From Xiphydria camelus (lineage: Eukaryota; Arthropoda; Insecta; Hymenoptera; Xiphydriidae), in NCBI GenBank assembly GCA_963678675.1, contig OY783195.1, positions 18,445,342 through 18,509,341 of the forward strand: 64,000 nt of DNA, read 5' to 3'. Both the position numbers and the translations under genes were made by a program. Below the pieces are notes generated by a model, which searched no databases, was not told where the DNA came from, and saw nothing but the letters and a program-made list of their open reading frames with translations. How positions within the stretch are numbered: the stretch's first letter is position 1; each line of letters opens with the position of its first letter. Below are positions 22,880 through 33,572 of the stretch, in pieces.

Positions 22880-23853
22880 AAATTTATTTTTGAGAAAAGT
22901 AAAATACCTACATTTATTCATCAAAATAATCTCCCTCACTTTTAATGACTTTCAGCCATCTTTTAGGTAATTCACGGATGCCTTCTGCAAAGAAAATTTC
23001 ATATTGCGAGATGAGGAAGTTATCGACCAATTTTTAGACTTCTTCAAATATTTTGAACCGCACATCAGACAATTCGTTTTGTATTTTCAGGAACAAGGGA
23101 AAATCAGTTGGAGCTAAGTCTGGTGAATACACCGGGTGTGGTACAACTTCCCATCCAAGAATCATTAACGTAACCTTGACCGGACAACATGAGGCCTGGC
23201 GTTGTTATGGAGCAGTTTTACTGGACGTATTCCTTTGCCAGTAAATGGACGTTTTTGGTCAATTTCTTTAGTCAATCGTATTAATTGTTGATGATAGCGA
23301 TCGGCAGTAACTGTCTGGCCAGGTTTTAAAAGTCCATAATGGAGTACTCCTTTCATATCCCACCATATACACAGCATGACTTTGTTACAGTGAATATTGC
23401 ACTTTGGCGTCGATGTCGTTGGCTCGTCGGGGTTAACACAATGTGATATCAGCGTTTCAGATTATCAAAATAAATCCATGTTTCATCGCCGGTCACAATT
23501 TTCCACAAAAAAGACTTTATTTGTTGGCATTGTAAAGATTTAAATATATGTCAAGACGGCTGTTTTGATTTGCTTGTTACAAAGAGTGCGGCATCCACTT
23601 TGTTCCTTTTCGAATCTTTCCCATTGCTTTTAAACAATAAGAAATAGTTTGTCGAGTTATTCCTAGCTGTTCTGAAAGTTGTTTTTCCGTCTGGCAAGAG
23701 TTTTCATCCAGCAACGCTTGCAATTCCTGGTCGTCCACCTTTACGGGGGCGCCGGTACGTTCACGGTGACTAACATCAAAATCACCATCTTCAAATCTCT
23801 TATACCAATATACTCACATGTACTTTTAAATACAATGTCGTCCCCAAGAACAG
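22880..23853 (-). pseudogene. Mariner transposase, decayed
   Basis: Minus-strand code in several frames covers most of a mariner transposase: HTH-region motifs GDFDVSHRERTGAPVKVDDQ, ELQALLDEN and KAMGKI near 23600-23800, then [11 protein letters not shown], the catalytic region [10 protein letters not shown] near 23190, VYSPDLAPTDFPLF near 23110, and a C-terminus at about 22890. The second catalytic position reads HNNAR where the family has HDNAR, so the Asp is lost; stops and frameshifts are frequent. The N-terminus ends abruptly at 23853, exactly where the pogo-like element begins, so that insertion cut it. Confidence 0.85.
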
Positions 23854-24096
23854 TAAGGCCATTTTGATCTAAACAGTGAAACGGTCTTATGAAACGATAT
23901 CTACATTTTTATTTATATACATTTCATACAGCTTGATCTAATGCACAAAACACTGTTTTTTCTTTTTTTTCGACATTTTTGCACAGCAAAACATGCACAG
24001 CAAATAACCTCCGGAAAATGACGCGCTTGTTGGCCGCGTTCAATTTTACAGAAAGTGAGTTGAAAAAGGAGGGGAAGGCCCCGTTACCTAACAGTA

Positions 24097-24277
24097 CAGG
24101 GGCCCCTTTCTCGAACTCGCTCGTATCTGCGTGCACGCATCTTAGCGAATAGACCAATCAGGATCAAGTATTCCGTTGTGGTGGGGATACGGACAACGGA
24201 ATACTTGATCCTGATTGGTCTATTCGCTAAGATGCGTGCACGCAAAGATACGAGCGAGTTCGAGAAAGGGGCCCCAG
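24097..24277. mobile_element. Perfect-looking hairpin MITE, 181 bp, TA duplication
   Basis: CAGGGGCCCCTTTCTCGAAC at the left and TTCGAGAAAGGGGCCCC at the right, flanked by TA. The arms are nearly identical up to a short loop GTGGTGGGGA at 24178, which points to a recent insertion. Confidence 0.9.
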
Positions 24278-24769
24278 TAAAGTACGCTAATCCCTGTTCC
24301 AACCGAGCCGAAAACCGTATACCGAACGGTACACGTCATGTGCAGTAGAGTGCGCTCGTCGGTTTTTTCCTCGGGACCGGCGTTACTTGAGTAAAGAGTG
24401 TACAAATTTTCTGTAAGCGGTACGCGACATATACGGCTGATGTAGATATTTTTTTATTAACAAATAATAAAAAGAAATAATGGATACAAATTCGGCTGAT
24501 GTGTTGACATTGACAATAAATAGGATTCAACGTGAAAATGAACTGTCATGCTCGATGTGTTTCTTTAATTGTCAGTCAAATGAAATTTTGTTTGAAGGTT
24601 TTTAATCTATCTTGCTTCGTTTCCAATATAATCAACCACTCAAATTTCATTCACTCAAAACCCTTTTGAGGGTGACCGGAAACTTTTCGGGGGTAGTGTA
24701 TATCTAAGGTTACATGTGAATAATGATGCTTGACGTCACAGGTAACAAGACGTTTGAAGCGTATTACTT

Positions 24770-25035
24770 GCGTAAGTGTCTTACTATTTTAAGAAACTTA
24801 TTCATTTAAATGTCTTATACCTGAAGAAGTGTCTTACTTTAAGACGATTAAGCGTCTTTATCTTAAGACAGTACCATGTGTCTTATGATTTTAGACGGAA
24901 AATAAATGTCTTTTTGAGAAAAGACAGACAAACGTCTTGGAATAAGACACTGTTGTGTCTTGAATTTCTGATCAATACACTTAACCGTCTTATTTTACGT
25001 CAATAAGACACTTTTCCGTATTATTTTAAGACGTT
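24770..25035. repeat. GTCTTA / TAAGAC motif array upstream of the transposase
   Basis: More than ten copies of GTCTTA or its complement (often TGTCTTA or AATAAGACAC) at irregular spacing, on both strands, between the left terminus and the transposase code. The same motif is part of the terminal repeat. Likely transposase-binding subterminal sites (inference). Confidence 0.75.
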
Positions 25036-25155
25036 TCATCGAGAGGCCGGTTTGTAGTGATAGTTACCATTCTATTAGAAACAGTTATTAATCATTGCTC
25101 CCCAAAGGCTTTTCATTATAAAATTACGCCGATTAACGTTTCAAATGTAATAAAC

Positions 25156-26852
25156 ATGTTAACGACTACGATTCAAAATACGGAGTTGGCACAGACCCCT
25201 ATAACATCAGATGAAATTGAAGTTCATAATCAAATTCGTGGCATTATAAACACTTTTAAAAACGTAGATCTCGTACCATTAATTGAATACGATTACGTAT
25301 TGGATTTTGCTAATCCATCTGAACCCCATAGAGCACAGGTTGTAGAGTACCCTACAGTTTCAGCAGAAGAGGAAGATAATTTTGAACCTGCAGAATGCAT
25401 TGTTGATGAGGAAGGTGGAAAAGTCGACTTAAGTTATAAGAGAAAAGCTGTTGAATCTTGGAAAAGTGGAAAAAAAACCCGACGGCCACTCATTAGTGTG
25501 TAGACAAAATTTCGTAAAGTTAAATCTTTGCCACAGCTATATACCTTATGTCGCACGGAAAACCGATCAGGTGGGGGCCGTCTGAATTTGAACTCGGCAC
25601 TGCTTGGACGATGCTCGATTGATTCATTAAGAAATTCTGAAGGTCCCCACCTGATCGGTTTTCCGAGCGACATATGGTAGATGGGAAGAAAGTGTACAAA
25701 AAGGTGGAACGAATGCAGATAAAATACGGAATACGTACTGTAAAGATTTGAAGAAGCTTATGACAGAAGATCTATTATTCACGATATGGATTTAAGATGG
25801 GCTTTGAGGGCGAAGGACTTGATGGACCTTTCCGAATTCAAGGCAAGTAAGTGGTGGATTTGGAAATTTAAAAGAGTGCACAGAATCGTGTCTCATAAAA
25901 TAACAACATTCAGGACGCAATCTACGTTCCAAGATATTGACAACCTACAAAATATTGCAAAGACGTTTGTATCAAACGTAAAATTAAATATACCACTTAT
26001 TTTGGATTTGAAGAAATATATAACGCAGACGAGAGTGGCTTTAACATCGAAGTACATTCAGGGCGAACATTGGCAAAATTAGGAATAAAAACGGTAGAAG
26101 CAACGGTCCAATCAGTATCATCTACGACACACAGCTGTACTATAATGCCTATCATTTCGGCAAGTGGACGTCTTGTTTCACTACTGTACATAGTTTTGAA
26201 GGAGTCTACAGGAACATTTGGCCCAAGGGTGGAAGAATCTGTATTTCGTCCAGCTAACATTTACATTTAAGGTTCAAAATCAGGTAACCTTACGTCTGAA
26301 CATTTTAAAACTTAGTTCATCCAGGTGTATTTACCGAATACTGGCCATAAAAGCATGCTACTACTCAACTCATGGACGGGACATTGTTCGAGTCAGCTAG
26401 AGACGTTGATCCCACAAGACAAAGAAGTACAGTTTTCAATGATTCCGAAAAAAACGACTAGCATCATTCAACCTTTAGATGTATTTGGATTCCGGATTCG
26501 GAAGAATTTCGTTGGAACATTTTCTGATAATGTACTTCTTCAAGAGAAAGATATTAGTTTGCACTCGCGCAATGAAATAATTAAATTGCAATCATTAACA
26601 CATAACCAGCTTTCGTCGCCTAGATTTAAAAATCTTTTCCGATATGCTTGGTTCAAAAGCAGATATCTAGAAACGCATTCCGGTGAATTTCAAAACCCTG
26701 TAGATTTTTGTTACTTTAAGAGTATAAAGCATATACCCAGATGTAGTATTTGTGGAGAAGTTGCTTTCATACGCTGTGCATGGTGTGCCGAGTATTTCTG
26801 TTTTGAACATTTCTATGAACAATATCACTACTGTACAAATTATAATTCGTAA
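25156..26852 (+). pseudogene. DDE_1/CENP-B-type (pogo-like) transposase, inactivated
   Basis: In order: an acidic N-terminal part (25156-25500) ending RPLISV and a TAG; after the nested MITE, RWEESVQKGGT, then a CENP-B-type HTH stretch (LRWALRAKDL...FKASKWWIWKFKRVHRIVS, about 25790-25880); the first catalytic Asp in NADESGF (about 26025); SVSSTTHS and KESTGTFGPRVEE; the second position LLLNSWTGHC, where I expect Asp but see Asn; the third Asp in IIQPLDVFGF; and a C-terminal Cys-rich finger CSICGEVAFIRCAWC near 26740-26780. Lesions: TAG at 25501, MITE 25544-25677, a frameshift near 26030, and stops near 26268 and 26319. The order and motifs agree with a repeated insect DDE family; superfamily placement is inferred. 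Confidence 0.8.
25544..25677. mobile_element. 134-bp hairpin MITE inside the transposase code
   Basis: CCTTATGTCGCACGGAAAAC and its inverted partner TTTTCCGAGCGACATATGG, flanked by TA. Removing it would restore continuity of the flanking code, which confirms a later insertion. Confidence 0.9.
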
Positions 26853-26954
26853 TTTTAGTGTATTTGCCGTTTTCTACCATTACAACTGTTTTAATGTATA
26901 ATCCATTAATAAAATATGTACAACAGATATAAATATTTTGTTTATCAGGATTCA

Positions 26955-26980
26955 TTGAATGAATGAATGAATGAATGAAT
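26955..26980. repeat. (GAAT)n microsatellite
   Basis: About six GAAT units in the 3' untranslated part of the pogo-like element. Confidence 0.9.
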
Positions 26981-27422
26981 TCGTTTATTTATATGGCATA
27001 ATTTGATTAATGTAACTGCGGATAAGCTACATCTTCAAGTCACAAATACGTATGTATAGTATAAATATATAATAACCATAAAATGTACTTACATAAGATT
27101 TTTAACGAATGATGAAGGGATATCTCACCAGCATGCAGTGTAATAGTCACGAGTCAAACACATTCCCATTATGCAAAACGGTATCGGCTTCAATGTCGAC
27201 ATAGATCCTGCGTCATTCAACGTTATCATTGAGGTTCATACGATATTTTATTTGTGTTGTTTGAAAAATACATGTCATTGATTCATTTCAATAAATTTCA
27301 TTTTTCATGTAATTGTAAGTACGTGTTTTGCTAAAATAATTAAAAACTGTATGAAATGTATATAAATAAAAATGTAGATATCGTTTCATAAGACTGTTTC
27401 ACTGTTTACGTCAAAACGGCCT

Positions 27423-27847
27423 TAAAGTTCGAGGTTTTCCAAATTTAAAAAAAAAGGATACATAATATACTAGGGATATGTAAAAAGAGGACATTGAGAG
27501 GTATTTTTACATAAACTTAAGAAATCCAGAAACCCATTTTTATGGGTCGGTGGGAGGGTGGGGGGGGTAACTTAAAAAAAAATTGTTTTCCAGAATTTTT
27601 TCGCACCAGTTTTATAGACCAAGAAATACCATAAAACTTTTATTTCAACTTTTTTCCCTTATCTTTCACCGTTCGGGAGTTATTCCATGAAGAACAAAAA
27701 TCTGCATTTTTTTCAAGGGATGATTTCACCCCTTAAAACCGTACCTACCGCACCGATAAAATGTATTTTTGTATTACGCTTGAACTACTCTACTTGCACA
27801 CGGAATGGCGGAATTTTCTGAATTTTCGGGTTCCCTAACATCCCTTG
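27423..27847. other. No recognisable gene
   Basis: Contains G-rich and A-rich tracts (GGTGGGAGGGTGGGGGGG near 27550). The interrupted mariner should continue here but I cannot recognise its code. Confidence 0.35.
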
Positions 27848-28237
27848 GGGGTCGTCCATTAATCACGTGATGCTTTTTAGCATTTTTTTAACCCCTCCCT
27901 CCCCCCTGGTGATACGTGGTGAGGTTTAAGACTAACACAACCCCCCCCCCCCCCAAATCACGTGTATTTTCTTAGGTACAAAATGTATCTTAAAAATTTT
28001 AGAATATTATCTTTAATTACTAGTAAGTATAATCTAATTTAATTCGGGAAAATTAAGGACCGTGATAAAAATGTCCAGACATTAAGGTTGCAGGTTGTTT
28101 AGAAATCGCGCGTTCAACGAAAAAATGAATACACGTGATATCTCATTACATCCCCTCCTCCCCCCTTGTGATATTTCGTGATTTTTGCCGAACACCCCCC
28201 TCCCCCTTCGGACCTCACGTGATTAATGGATGACCCC
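27848..28237. mobile_element. 390-bp MITE with TIR GGGGTCGTCCATTAATCACG
   Basis: The left end reads GGGGTCGTCCATTAATCACG, the right end is its complement with one change (CACGTGATTAATGGATGACC). Subterminal regions are C-rich (poly-C at 27943-27955) and repeat short TCACGTG/GTGATA words. No coding. Confidence 0.8.
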
Positions 28238-28384
28238 TTGTCAGCTAGGCCTGATTATTCACTGCTAGTTACCACTCCCCAGGAAAGTTAATTGTGACTA
28301 AATCTGCAATTTTGGATACATGAAATAAACGTAACTCGAGGACAATGCAAGGCGACCTGCTTTTTGAATCCTGTGATTGGACAA

Positions 28385-28690
28385 AATAATAATTCCACAA
28401 ATGCTTGCATCATTTGGCAATCTTATGTCGAGAACATGCCGTGTATTATTTCTGTTTATATATGCCGATAATTTAGAAGCATACAGCAGCATTTTGTTCC
28501 AACAAACTTTCAATAGCAATTGAAAGCCTAAATGTCGATATGCGATGCATATTCAGTTTTCCGAAATTTCGCATCCTACAAATATTTGCATCATTAGGCA
28601 ACTTTATGTTCAGAATATGCTATACATTATTTCTATTTATATAATACGTCCGATATTCGGGAACATAGAGCGATATACTAAATTCTAACA
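28385..28690. repeat. Diverged tandem duplication, unit ~176 bp
   Basis: TTGCATCATTTGGCAATCTT...GAACATGC...TATTATTTCTGTTTATATA at 28404-28470 recurs as TTGCATCATTAGGCAACTTT...GAATATGC at 28580-28645. No gene is seen in this stretch. Confidence 0.7.
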
Positions 28691-29396
28691 TACAGGGTGA
28701 CATTTTTAAAACATGCCACCCCCAATATCTCAGAAAGTTACAGAGATTTTCTAAAAAGTAAAAAACAGTTTCGGCAATGGAGAGGGGGAACCAAAATGGC
28801 ATAATCGGAGACGAGCCCCCTCCAATTCCCTTGGGGGAAGCCCCCCAACTTTGTAATTTTAAATAGCAACCCCGCATGTGTGATACAGAATTGGAAAGCT
28901 CTTTAAAAATGCTTTACAACAACACCAAATTTTGGTACCTTTCGACGAGTAGTTTTTCCGCAAATCAAGAAAGAAACTACTAGAAGTACGTTTTGTCAAT
29001 TTATTTAGGTCAATTACCGTCAAAGTCCCAGTTTTGGAACAGTTAACCTGTAATTGGACCATCAAACGCTTCGGAAACAATTTTTTTTCATTAATATTAG
29101 ATATTGACGATTGTGGCTGACAATTAAAAGTTTCCTTTCTTTAATGTGAATTATTTTATGCAAATAAAAGTGTAAATTTAATAATTAATATTGAAAGTAT
29201 AAAAACTCTTAAGTGGCCCCCTTTTGGAACACAGAAAAATTGTAGGTCCGTATAATAGAACAGTTGAAATACCTAGTTTGTGAACACTTTTACTTTGATA
29301 AGTATACAATATCTAAATTACAGAACTTTATTTATTATAGCATGACATTAGTTTATAACACATCAAATAATCTTTAAAATACAAATACACCATATT

Positions 29397-32223
29397 TTAT
29401 TCTTCTATTTTTCGCTTCTTTGGAGTTAACTTTACATTATCGTGACTAGTGTTGTCTTTAGATTCAGTATCTTTTGACTCTCCTGCCTCTACATCAGTTA
29501 TTAATTCTTTTTCAATCTCTTTTGCCAGCTTAGTTGAAACAGTCTTTACTTTTGTTTTCGTGATTTTCTTCCATTTTTTTAGACCTAAACTTTTTTTCTG
29601 CATTTTCCAACTCTCTTTTCATTCTTTTTTCTTCTCTTTCCTTCTCACGTTACTCTTTTTCAATTCTTTTTTCATATTCCTGCTTTTCGCGTTGCGCTTT
29701 CTTAATTTTTCGGAAAATTTCAAGCATTTCCTTTTTCTCCTGTTTCAATTTTTGATTTTTAAGCCTTTGCTCCTGCATCAGAATTTTGTGCTCTTCTTGT
29801 TTACATTTTTTCTCATCTTCTAGATGATAATACGAGTTTCAAGCATCTGAGCTGATGACTGAGTTAAAAAATTTTGTTTGCTTTTCTTCGGTTGTTTCAC
29901 CTTTCTTTTAGGATAAAACAATGCTTTTTTTAATGAAGAAGGGACGTTATCCAGTGGAAAGTCATCTTCACGAGAATTCTCGGTTTTTATTTCATCAGAT
30001 GATTTTTTGGACCTGTAACGAATGAAGTCAAAGATGAAGAAGACTTTTCCATGTCCTTGAACTGGGTGGAACTTGATGGAACCTGATCAGAGTTGTGCCC
30101 ACAACAGGTTCTGCATCGGAGACTGGATATACATCATTTTCACATTCGTTATGACTGATTCATTTGACTCAAGAGTATACTACTTTTAGTAGAAGTGGAT
30201 TCAATCAGGTCTTCTTTTGGAGATATTTGTGTAATTTTACCTTCACCTCCAGTTTCAAATGCTTCATCAATACATTTAAAATTTGCTTCACCTGATTCAA
30301 TAACTTCAACTGACTTCTCAGAGATCTTTTTCAAAGTATCACTGTTTTTACTCATATTATCTACGAGCACATCTGGTGTTTCCTCAGTTGAAATGAATTC
30401 ACCATCTTTAGTAATATCGAAAATCCAAACATCGTCGTTATTACTGTTCAGATAAGACGGGAGTGAATTATCCTTTGTAACATCAACGTTCTCCATGGAT
30501 GGTGAAGACTGGTATTCTTTTCCTGAAATAGTACCTTCTTTTTCCTTAGTCACCTATAAAGAAAAGTTACACAAACACTAATAAGCGAGAAATATTAACA
30601 ATTTCGTAAATTTTATCGTGTAAAAATACATAATCGAAACAAAATTTAAGTCAATATAAAATTAATTTTATAAGTTTTCCATAATATATAATTGAAATCT
30701 ATAAATCTAAATAAAATCTAAAACTGCATAGGTACCTGTAATTCCTTCTGATAATCACTCTCTTGGATGTATCTCTCTCCTCACTGAAACGTTCTTCTGT
30801 TACAGAATCTATAGGGACGTTTTCCTTTTGTGAATCTGCATTTTGGCCAGTTTGAGCCTTTTTCCAGACGTAGAACAGATCTTTCAGATTTTCAGGGCCA
30901 GTCCAATATTGCTGACTGTACGCACTTTTGAAAAGTTTCAAATGCTCTTCTTCAATGAGATTTTCAAGGAACTTCAAGTGACTTTCATTCGATGAAACTT
31001 TTGGAACTGGTGGAGTAATGACAGGAGCTTCAGATTTAAAAAAATATTTTTTATAATTGACAGCATCTGCGCAAAACGGATGTAAGCCTGTTGCTCGAAA
31101 TCCACTGGACAAGACAGCCTCCTGATTCATCTTGTCCAAAGCTTCTTTCAATAATCCTGCGAAGAATTCTCTCTTCAAGCGTGCACCTTCGTTTGCTGTT
31201 CTTCAGTCTCGGACGACTTCCCTCCAGATTTTTTTAGGCTGTGGAAAACTGCTACATCCATGGGTTGAATAATGTGTATCGCACTTGGGAAAAGAGCAAT
31301 TAAAATTAAACCATTTTTCCTGCAAAAATCACTCAATACTAGCGTCATGTGAGAAGCATGACCATCTACGTATAAAAGTACTGGAAATTGAATTTTGTTG
31401 TCTTTACACCAAGGCAAAAATACATTTCCAACCCATTCATAAAAAGATTCAGCCGTTTCCTATCCTGTTTCCGTTTTACCAATACTCCATCCTTTGGGCA
31501 TTAGTAGAGCTACGCTACGTGGAATTTTGACATAATTGAAAACGACCATGGGTGGTATCATTTGCCCAGCCTCATTACCACAGAACAGAGTGGTCACACA
31601 CTCCTTTTCATCATTATTTACGAAACTGTGAGCTACTTTATCTCCTTTTCTCACTAATACCTTATCTCCAGCAGGAGTTAAATAAAAGGCAGACTCATCA
31701 CAATTAAAAACTCTCAAGGGATCGACGTCGCGAAGATTTTCTGCGTTGAGGAACAATTCTATTTCTTTAAACCAGCTCTTTATTTTTTCCTCGGTTAAAG
31801 ACGCTCGAGCATAAAGCAAATTTTGTGAAAGACGTTTACAAAGCTTTGGATGACGGGATAAAAACCCTTCGTACCAGTGGCGACTTGGTCGATTATTTTC
31901 GAAACAAGTTTTTCTTCTTAATTCTTTTAAGAGAGCTTGGACACTGTTCAACAGTTGAAAGTTTGTTACTGGGAATCCGTGATCGCTCATGCAAAAGATC
32001 CATCGAACCAGTTCAGCCTCATTGACATCGCCTAAAATACACTCTGGGCCTCTTCGCATTTTCTTTGGTTTCGTAATTCCTCGTGATTTGTAGGACAATG
32101 TTGTTTTTGGAATGCCATACTTTTTACTAATAGAACCTAGAGAATATCCAGCTTTGGCTTCACTGAGAGCTTTCTGCAGTCTTTTCTGTGCACTGGCTGA
32201 TCGATTTTTTCTCTGTTTTGACC
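29397..32223 (-). pseudogene. Pogo/Tigger-type DDE transposase with coiled-coil tail, inactivated
   Basis: Minus strand. The exon seems to start after an acceptor TTTATTTTATTAG at 32224; an upstream exon is not identified. N-terminal CENP-B-like HTH (ISKKYGIPKTTLSYKSRG), second HTH-type part (NNRPSRHWYEGFLSRHPKL), then the catalytic triad: Asp in VFNCDESAF, in LLYVDGHASHM, and in IIQPMDVAVF, all present. GFRATGLHPF follows. A 182-bp GT-AG intron fits 30554-30735, after which come acidic and then Lys/Glu-rich coiled-coil segments to 29397 (C-terminus PKKRKIEE, a possible nuclear signal). Lesions: a TAG near 31457, a one-base deletion in an A-run near 31228, a TGA near 31198, a frameshift just before the intron, and further breaks in the tail. 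Confidence 0.88.
30554..30735 (-). other. Probable intron of the pogo-like transposase
   Basis: Donor CAG|GTACCT and acceptor TTTTCTTTATAG|GTGAC on the minus strand, 182 bp, AT-rich. Splicing keeps an open frame (QKELQ then VTKEKE) if the small upstream frameshift is allowed for. Confidence 0.6.
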
Positions 32224-32834
32224 CTAATAAAATAAAAAGCAATAAAATGAATAATAAATAATTTAAGAAATATTTCTTACATAACTTAAAACTCGCTTCG
32301 TTTTATTTAATTACAAGAAAAAGGTTGTTTAGAAGAAAATGTTGAACAATTTTGAGGTTAAGATGTCAGTACTCGCAAGTATACACAAACCCGGACCACG
32401 CAAAGCTAGCGTGTCCAGCTAATGGAGTACTTTATTTTTCAATTAAAAATTAACTGAAATGAACTTTCTTTAATTTTACAATAAAATTCAATTAATATTG
32501 TATATATTGAAATACATTGTGATTAATTCATTACTTACATCGTGCAAATATCTCACTTTTCACCGTCAACCGTTTCACAGAGAGCAACTGGTCCGCTATG
32601 AAGGTTTCACTGTTTCATTTGTCAGCACTCGACCCGCCAAATTGAAAGCTTTTTTCTTAGTATGTTCCGTAATTCATCCTTGATGAAACTAGGAACTAGG
32701 GACAATAGATTTATTAAGGTCTATTTTAATAAAATTCCCCACACTTGATATTTAGTATTTATTTTAATAACGTGCAAAATCGTGGTAAGTATTCCAAAAC
32801 TCGGACGTGTTCCAAAATTGGGACTTTGACTGTA

Positions 32835-33100
32835 CGTTACAATACATTTTCGAAATGGTTTCCATTGATAGCAAGACAAAAATATAATCTATTTTGAAAT
32901 TCCTCTTGAGTTTTTTTAAATGTTCTTGAAATTTTGCGACATTCTTGCGTAATTCTCTGTTCCAACTGTTAATGCTTGCTGGTTGAGTTTGAAAAACAAC
33001 AGATTTCAGATGTCCCCATAAGAGGAAATCGCAGGGAGTAAGATCAGGTGATCTGGGTGGCCATTCTACTGGTCCCCTTCTACCAATCTACTAATCTGGA
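32835..33100 (-). pseudogene. Mariner-like transposase C-terminal fragment (left arm)
   Basis: Minus-strand code with WPPRSPDLTPCDF and LWGHLKS, the catalytic C-terminal block typical of a mariner-like family widespread in insects, then degenerate sequence. It mirrors 33110-33412. No N-terminal or first catalytic region. Confidence 0.8.
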
Positions 33101-33109
33101 CAATATTAC

Positions 33110-33412
33110 CTAGATAATATTATAATATTATCCAGATCAGTGGATTGGTAGAAGGAGATCAGTAGAATGGCCGCCCAGATCACCTGATCTTACCCCCTGC
33201 GATTTCTTCTTATGGAGACATCTGAAATCCATTGTTTTTCAAACTCAACCAGCAAGCATTAACCAATTGAAACAGAGAATTACGTAAGAATTTCTCAAAG
33301 TTTCAAGAATATTTGAAAAAGTTCGAGAGGAATTTCAAAATAGGTTACATTTTTGTCTTGCTAACAATGGAAATCATTTCGGAAATTTATTGTAACGTAA
33401 TTGGCCTTTAAT
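33110..33412 (+). pseudogene. Mariner-like transposase C-terminal fragment (right arm)
   Basis: Plus-strand twin of 32835-33100: RSPDLTPCDFFLWRHLKS around 33170-33230, then a helical C-terminal tail (FQNRLHFCLANNGNHFG-like, about 33330-33370). Third catalytic Asp of the family lies in SPD. Transposase is incomplete. Confidence 0.8.
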
Positions 33413-33572
33413 AAAAAAATTGACAAAACTTACTTCTAGTAGTTTCTTTCTCGATTTGTGCGAGAACTATTCATCGAAAGGTAACAAAATTGGTGTTATT
33501 GTAAAGCATTTTTAAAGAGCTTGCCAACGCTGTATCACACATGGGTGATTGCTATTTGAGATTATAAAGTTG

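Larger units (their letters stand above)
23856..27422 (+). mobile_element. Pogo-like DNA transposon, 3.6 kb, TA target duplication
   Basis: An ~80-bp terminal repeat (TAAACAGTGAAACGGTCTTA, then CGATATCTACATTTTTATTT) at 23856 recurs inverted at 27422, both ends flanked by TA. Inside, on the plus strand, lies a DDE transposase pseudogene (25156-26852) preceded by a GTCTTA motif array. Two MITEs are nested in it (24097-24277 and 25544-25677). It sits in the mariner pseudogene. Confidence 0.8.
29017..32832 (-). mobile_element. Pogo-like transposon, 3,816 bp, TA target duplication
   Basis: Left terminus CCGTCAAAGTCCCAGTTTTG (29017) and right terminus, read inward, CAGTCAAAGTCCCAATTTTG (ending 32832), each flanked by TA. 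The right arm of the surrounding foldback still has the uninterrupted target (CCAATTACGTTACAATA near 33392), so the borders are exact. The element carries a minus-strand transposase pseudogene with an intron. Extra TTTTGGAACA words lie near both ends (29221, 32786). Confidence 0.93.
28693..33572. mobile_element. Foldback element split by a pogo-like insertion
   Basis: Left end TA-CAGGGTGACATTTTTAA. Left arm = 28850-29014 plus 32835-33100; right arm = 33110-33572 in mirror order, centred on TAATATTATAATATTATCC near 33115. Blocks such as AAAGAAACTACTAGAAGTA and its complement prove the pairing. The arms carry mariner-type transposase C-terminal code. The outermost 150 bp of the left side have no partner on the right, so the right end is truncated. 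Confidence 0.8.

Noticed and set aside
29449..29823. Open frame of 124 codons on the plus strand
   Set aside because: Antisense shadow of the Lys/Glu-rich tail of the pogo-like transposase; reads as Phe/Leu-rich low complexity.
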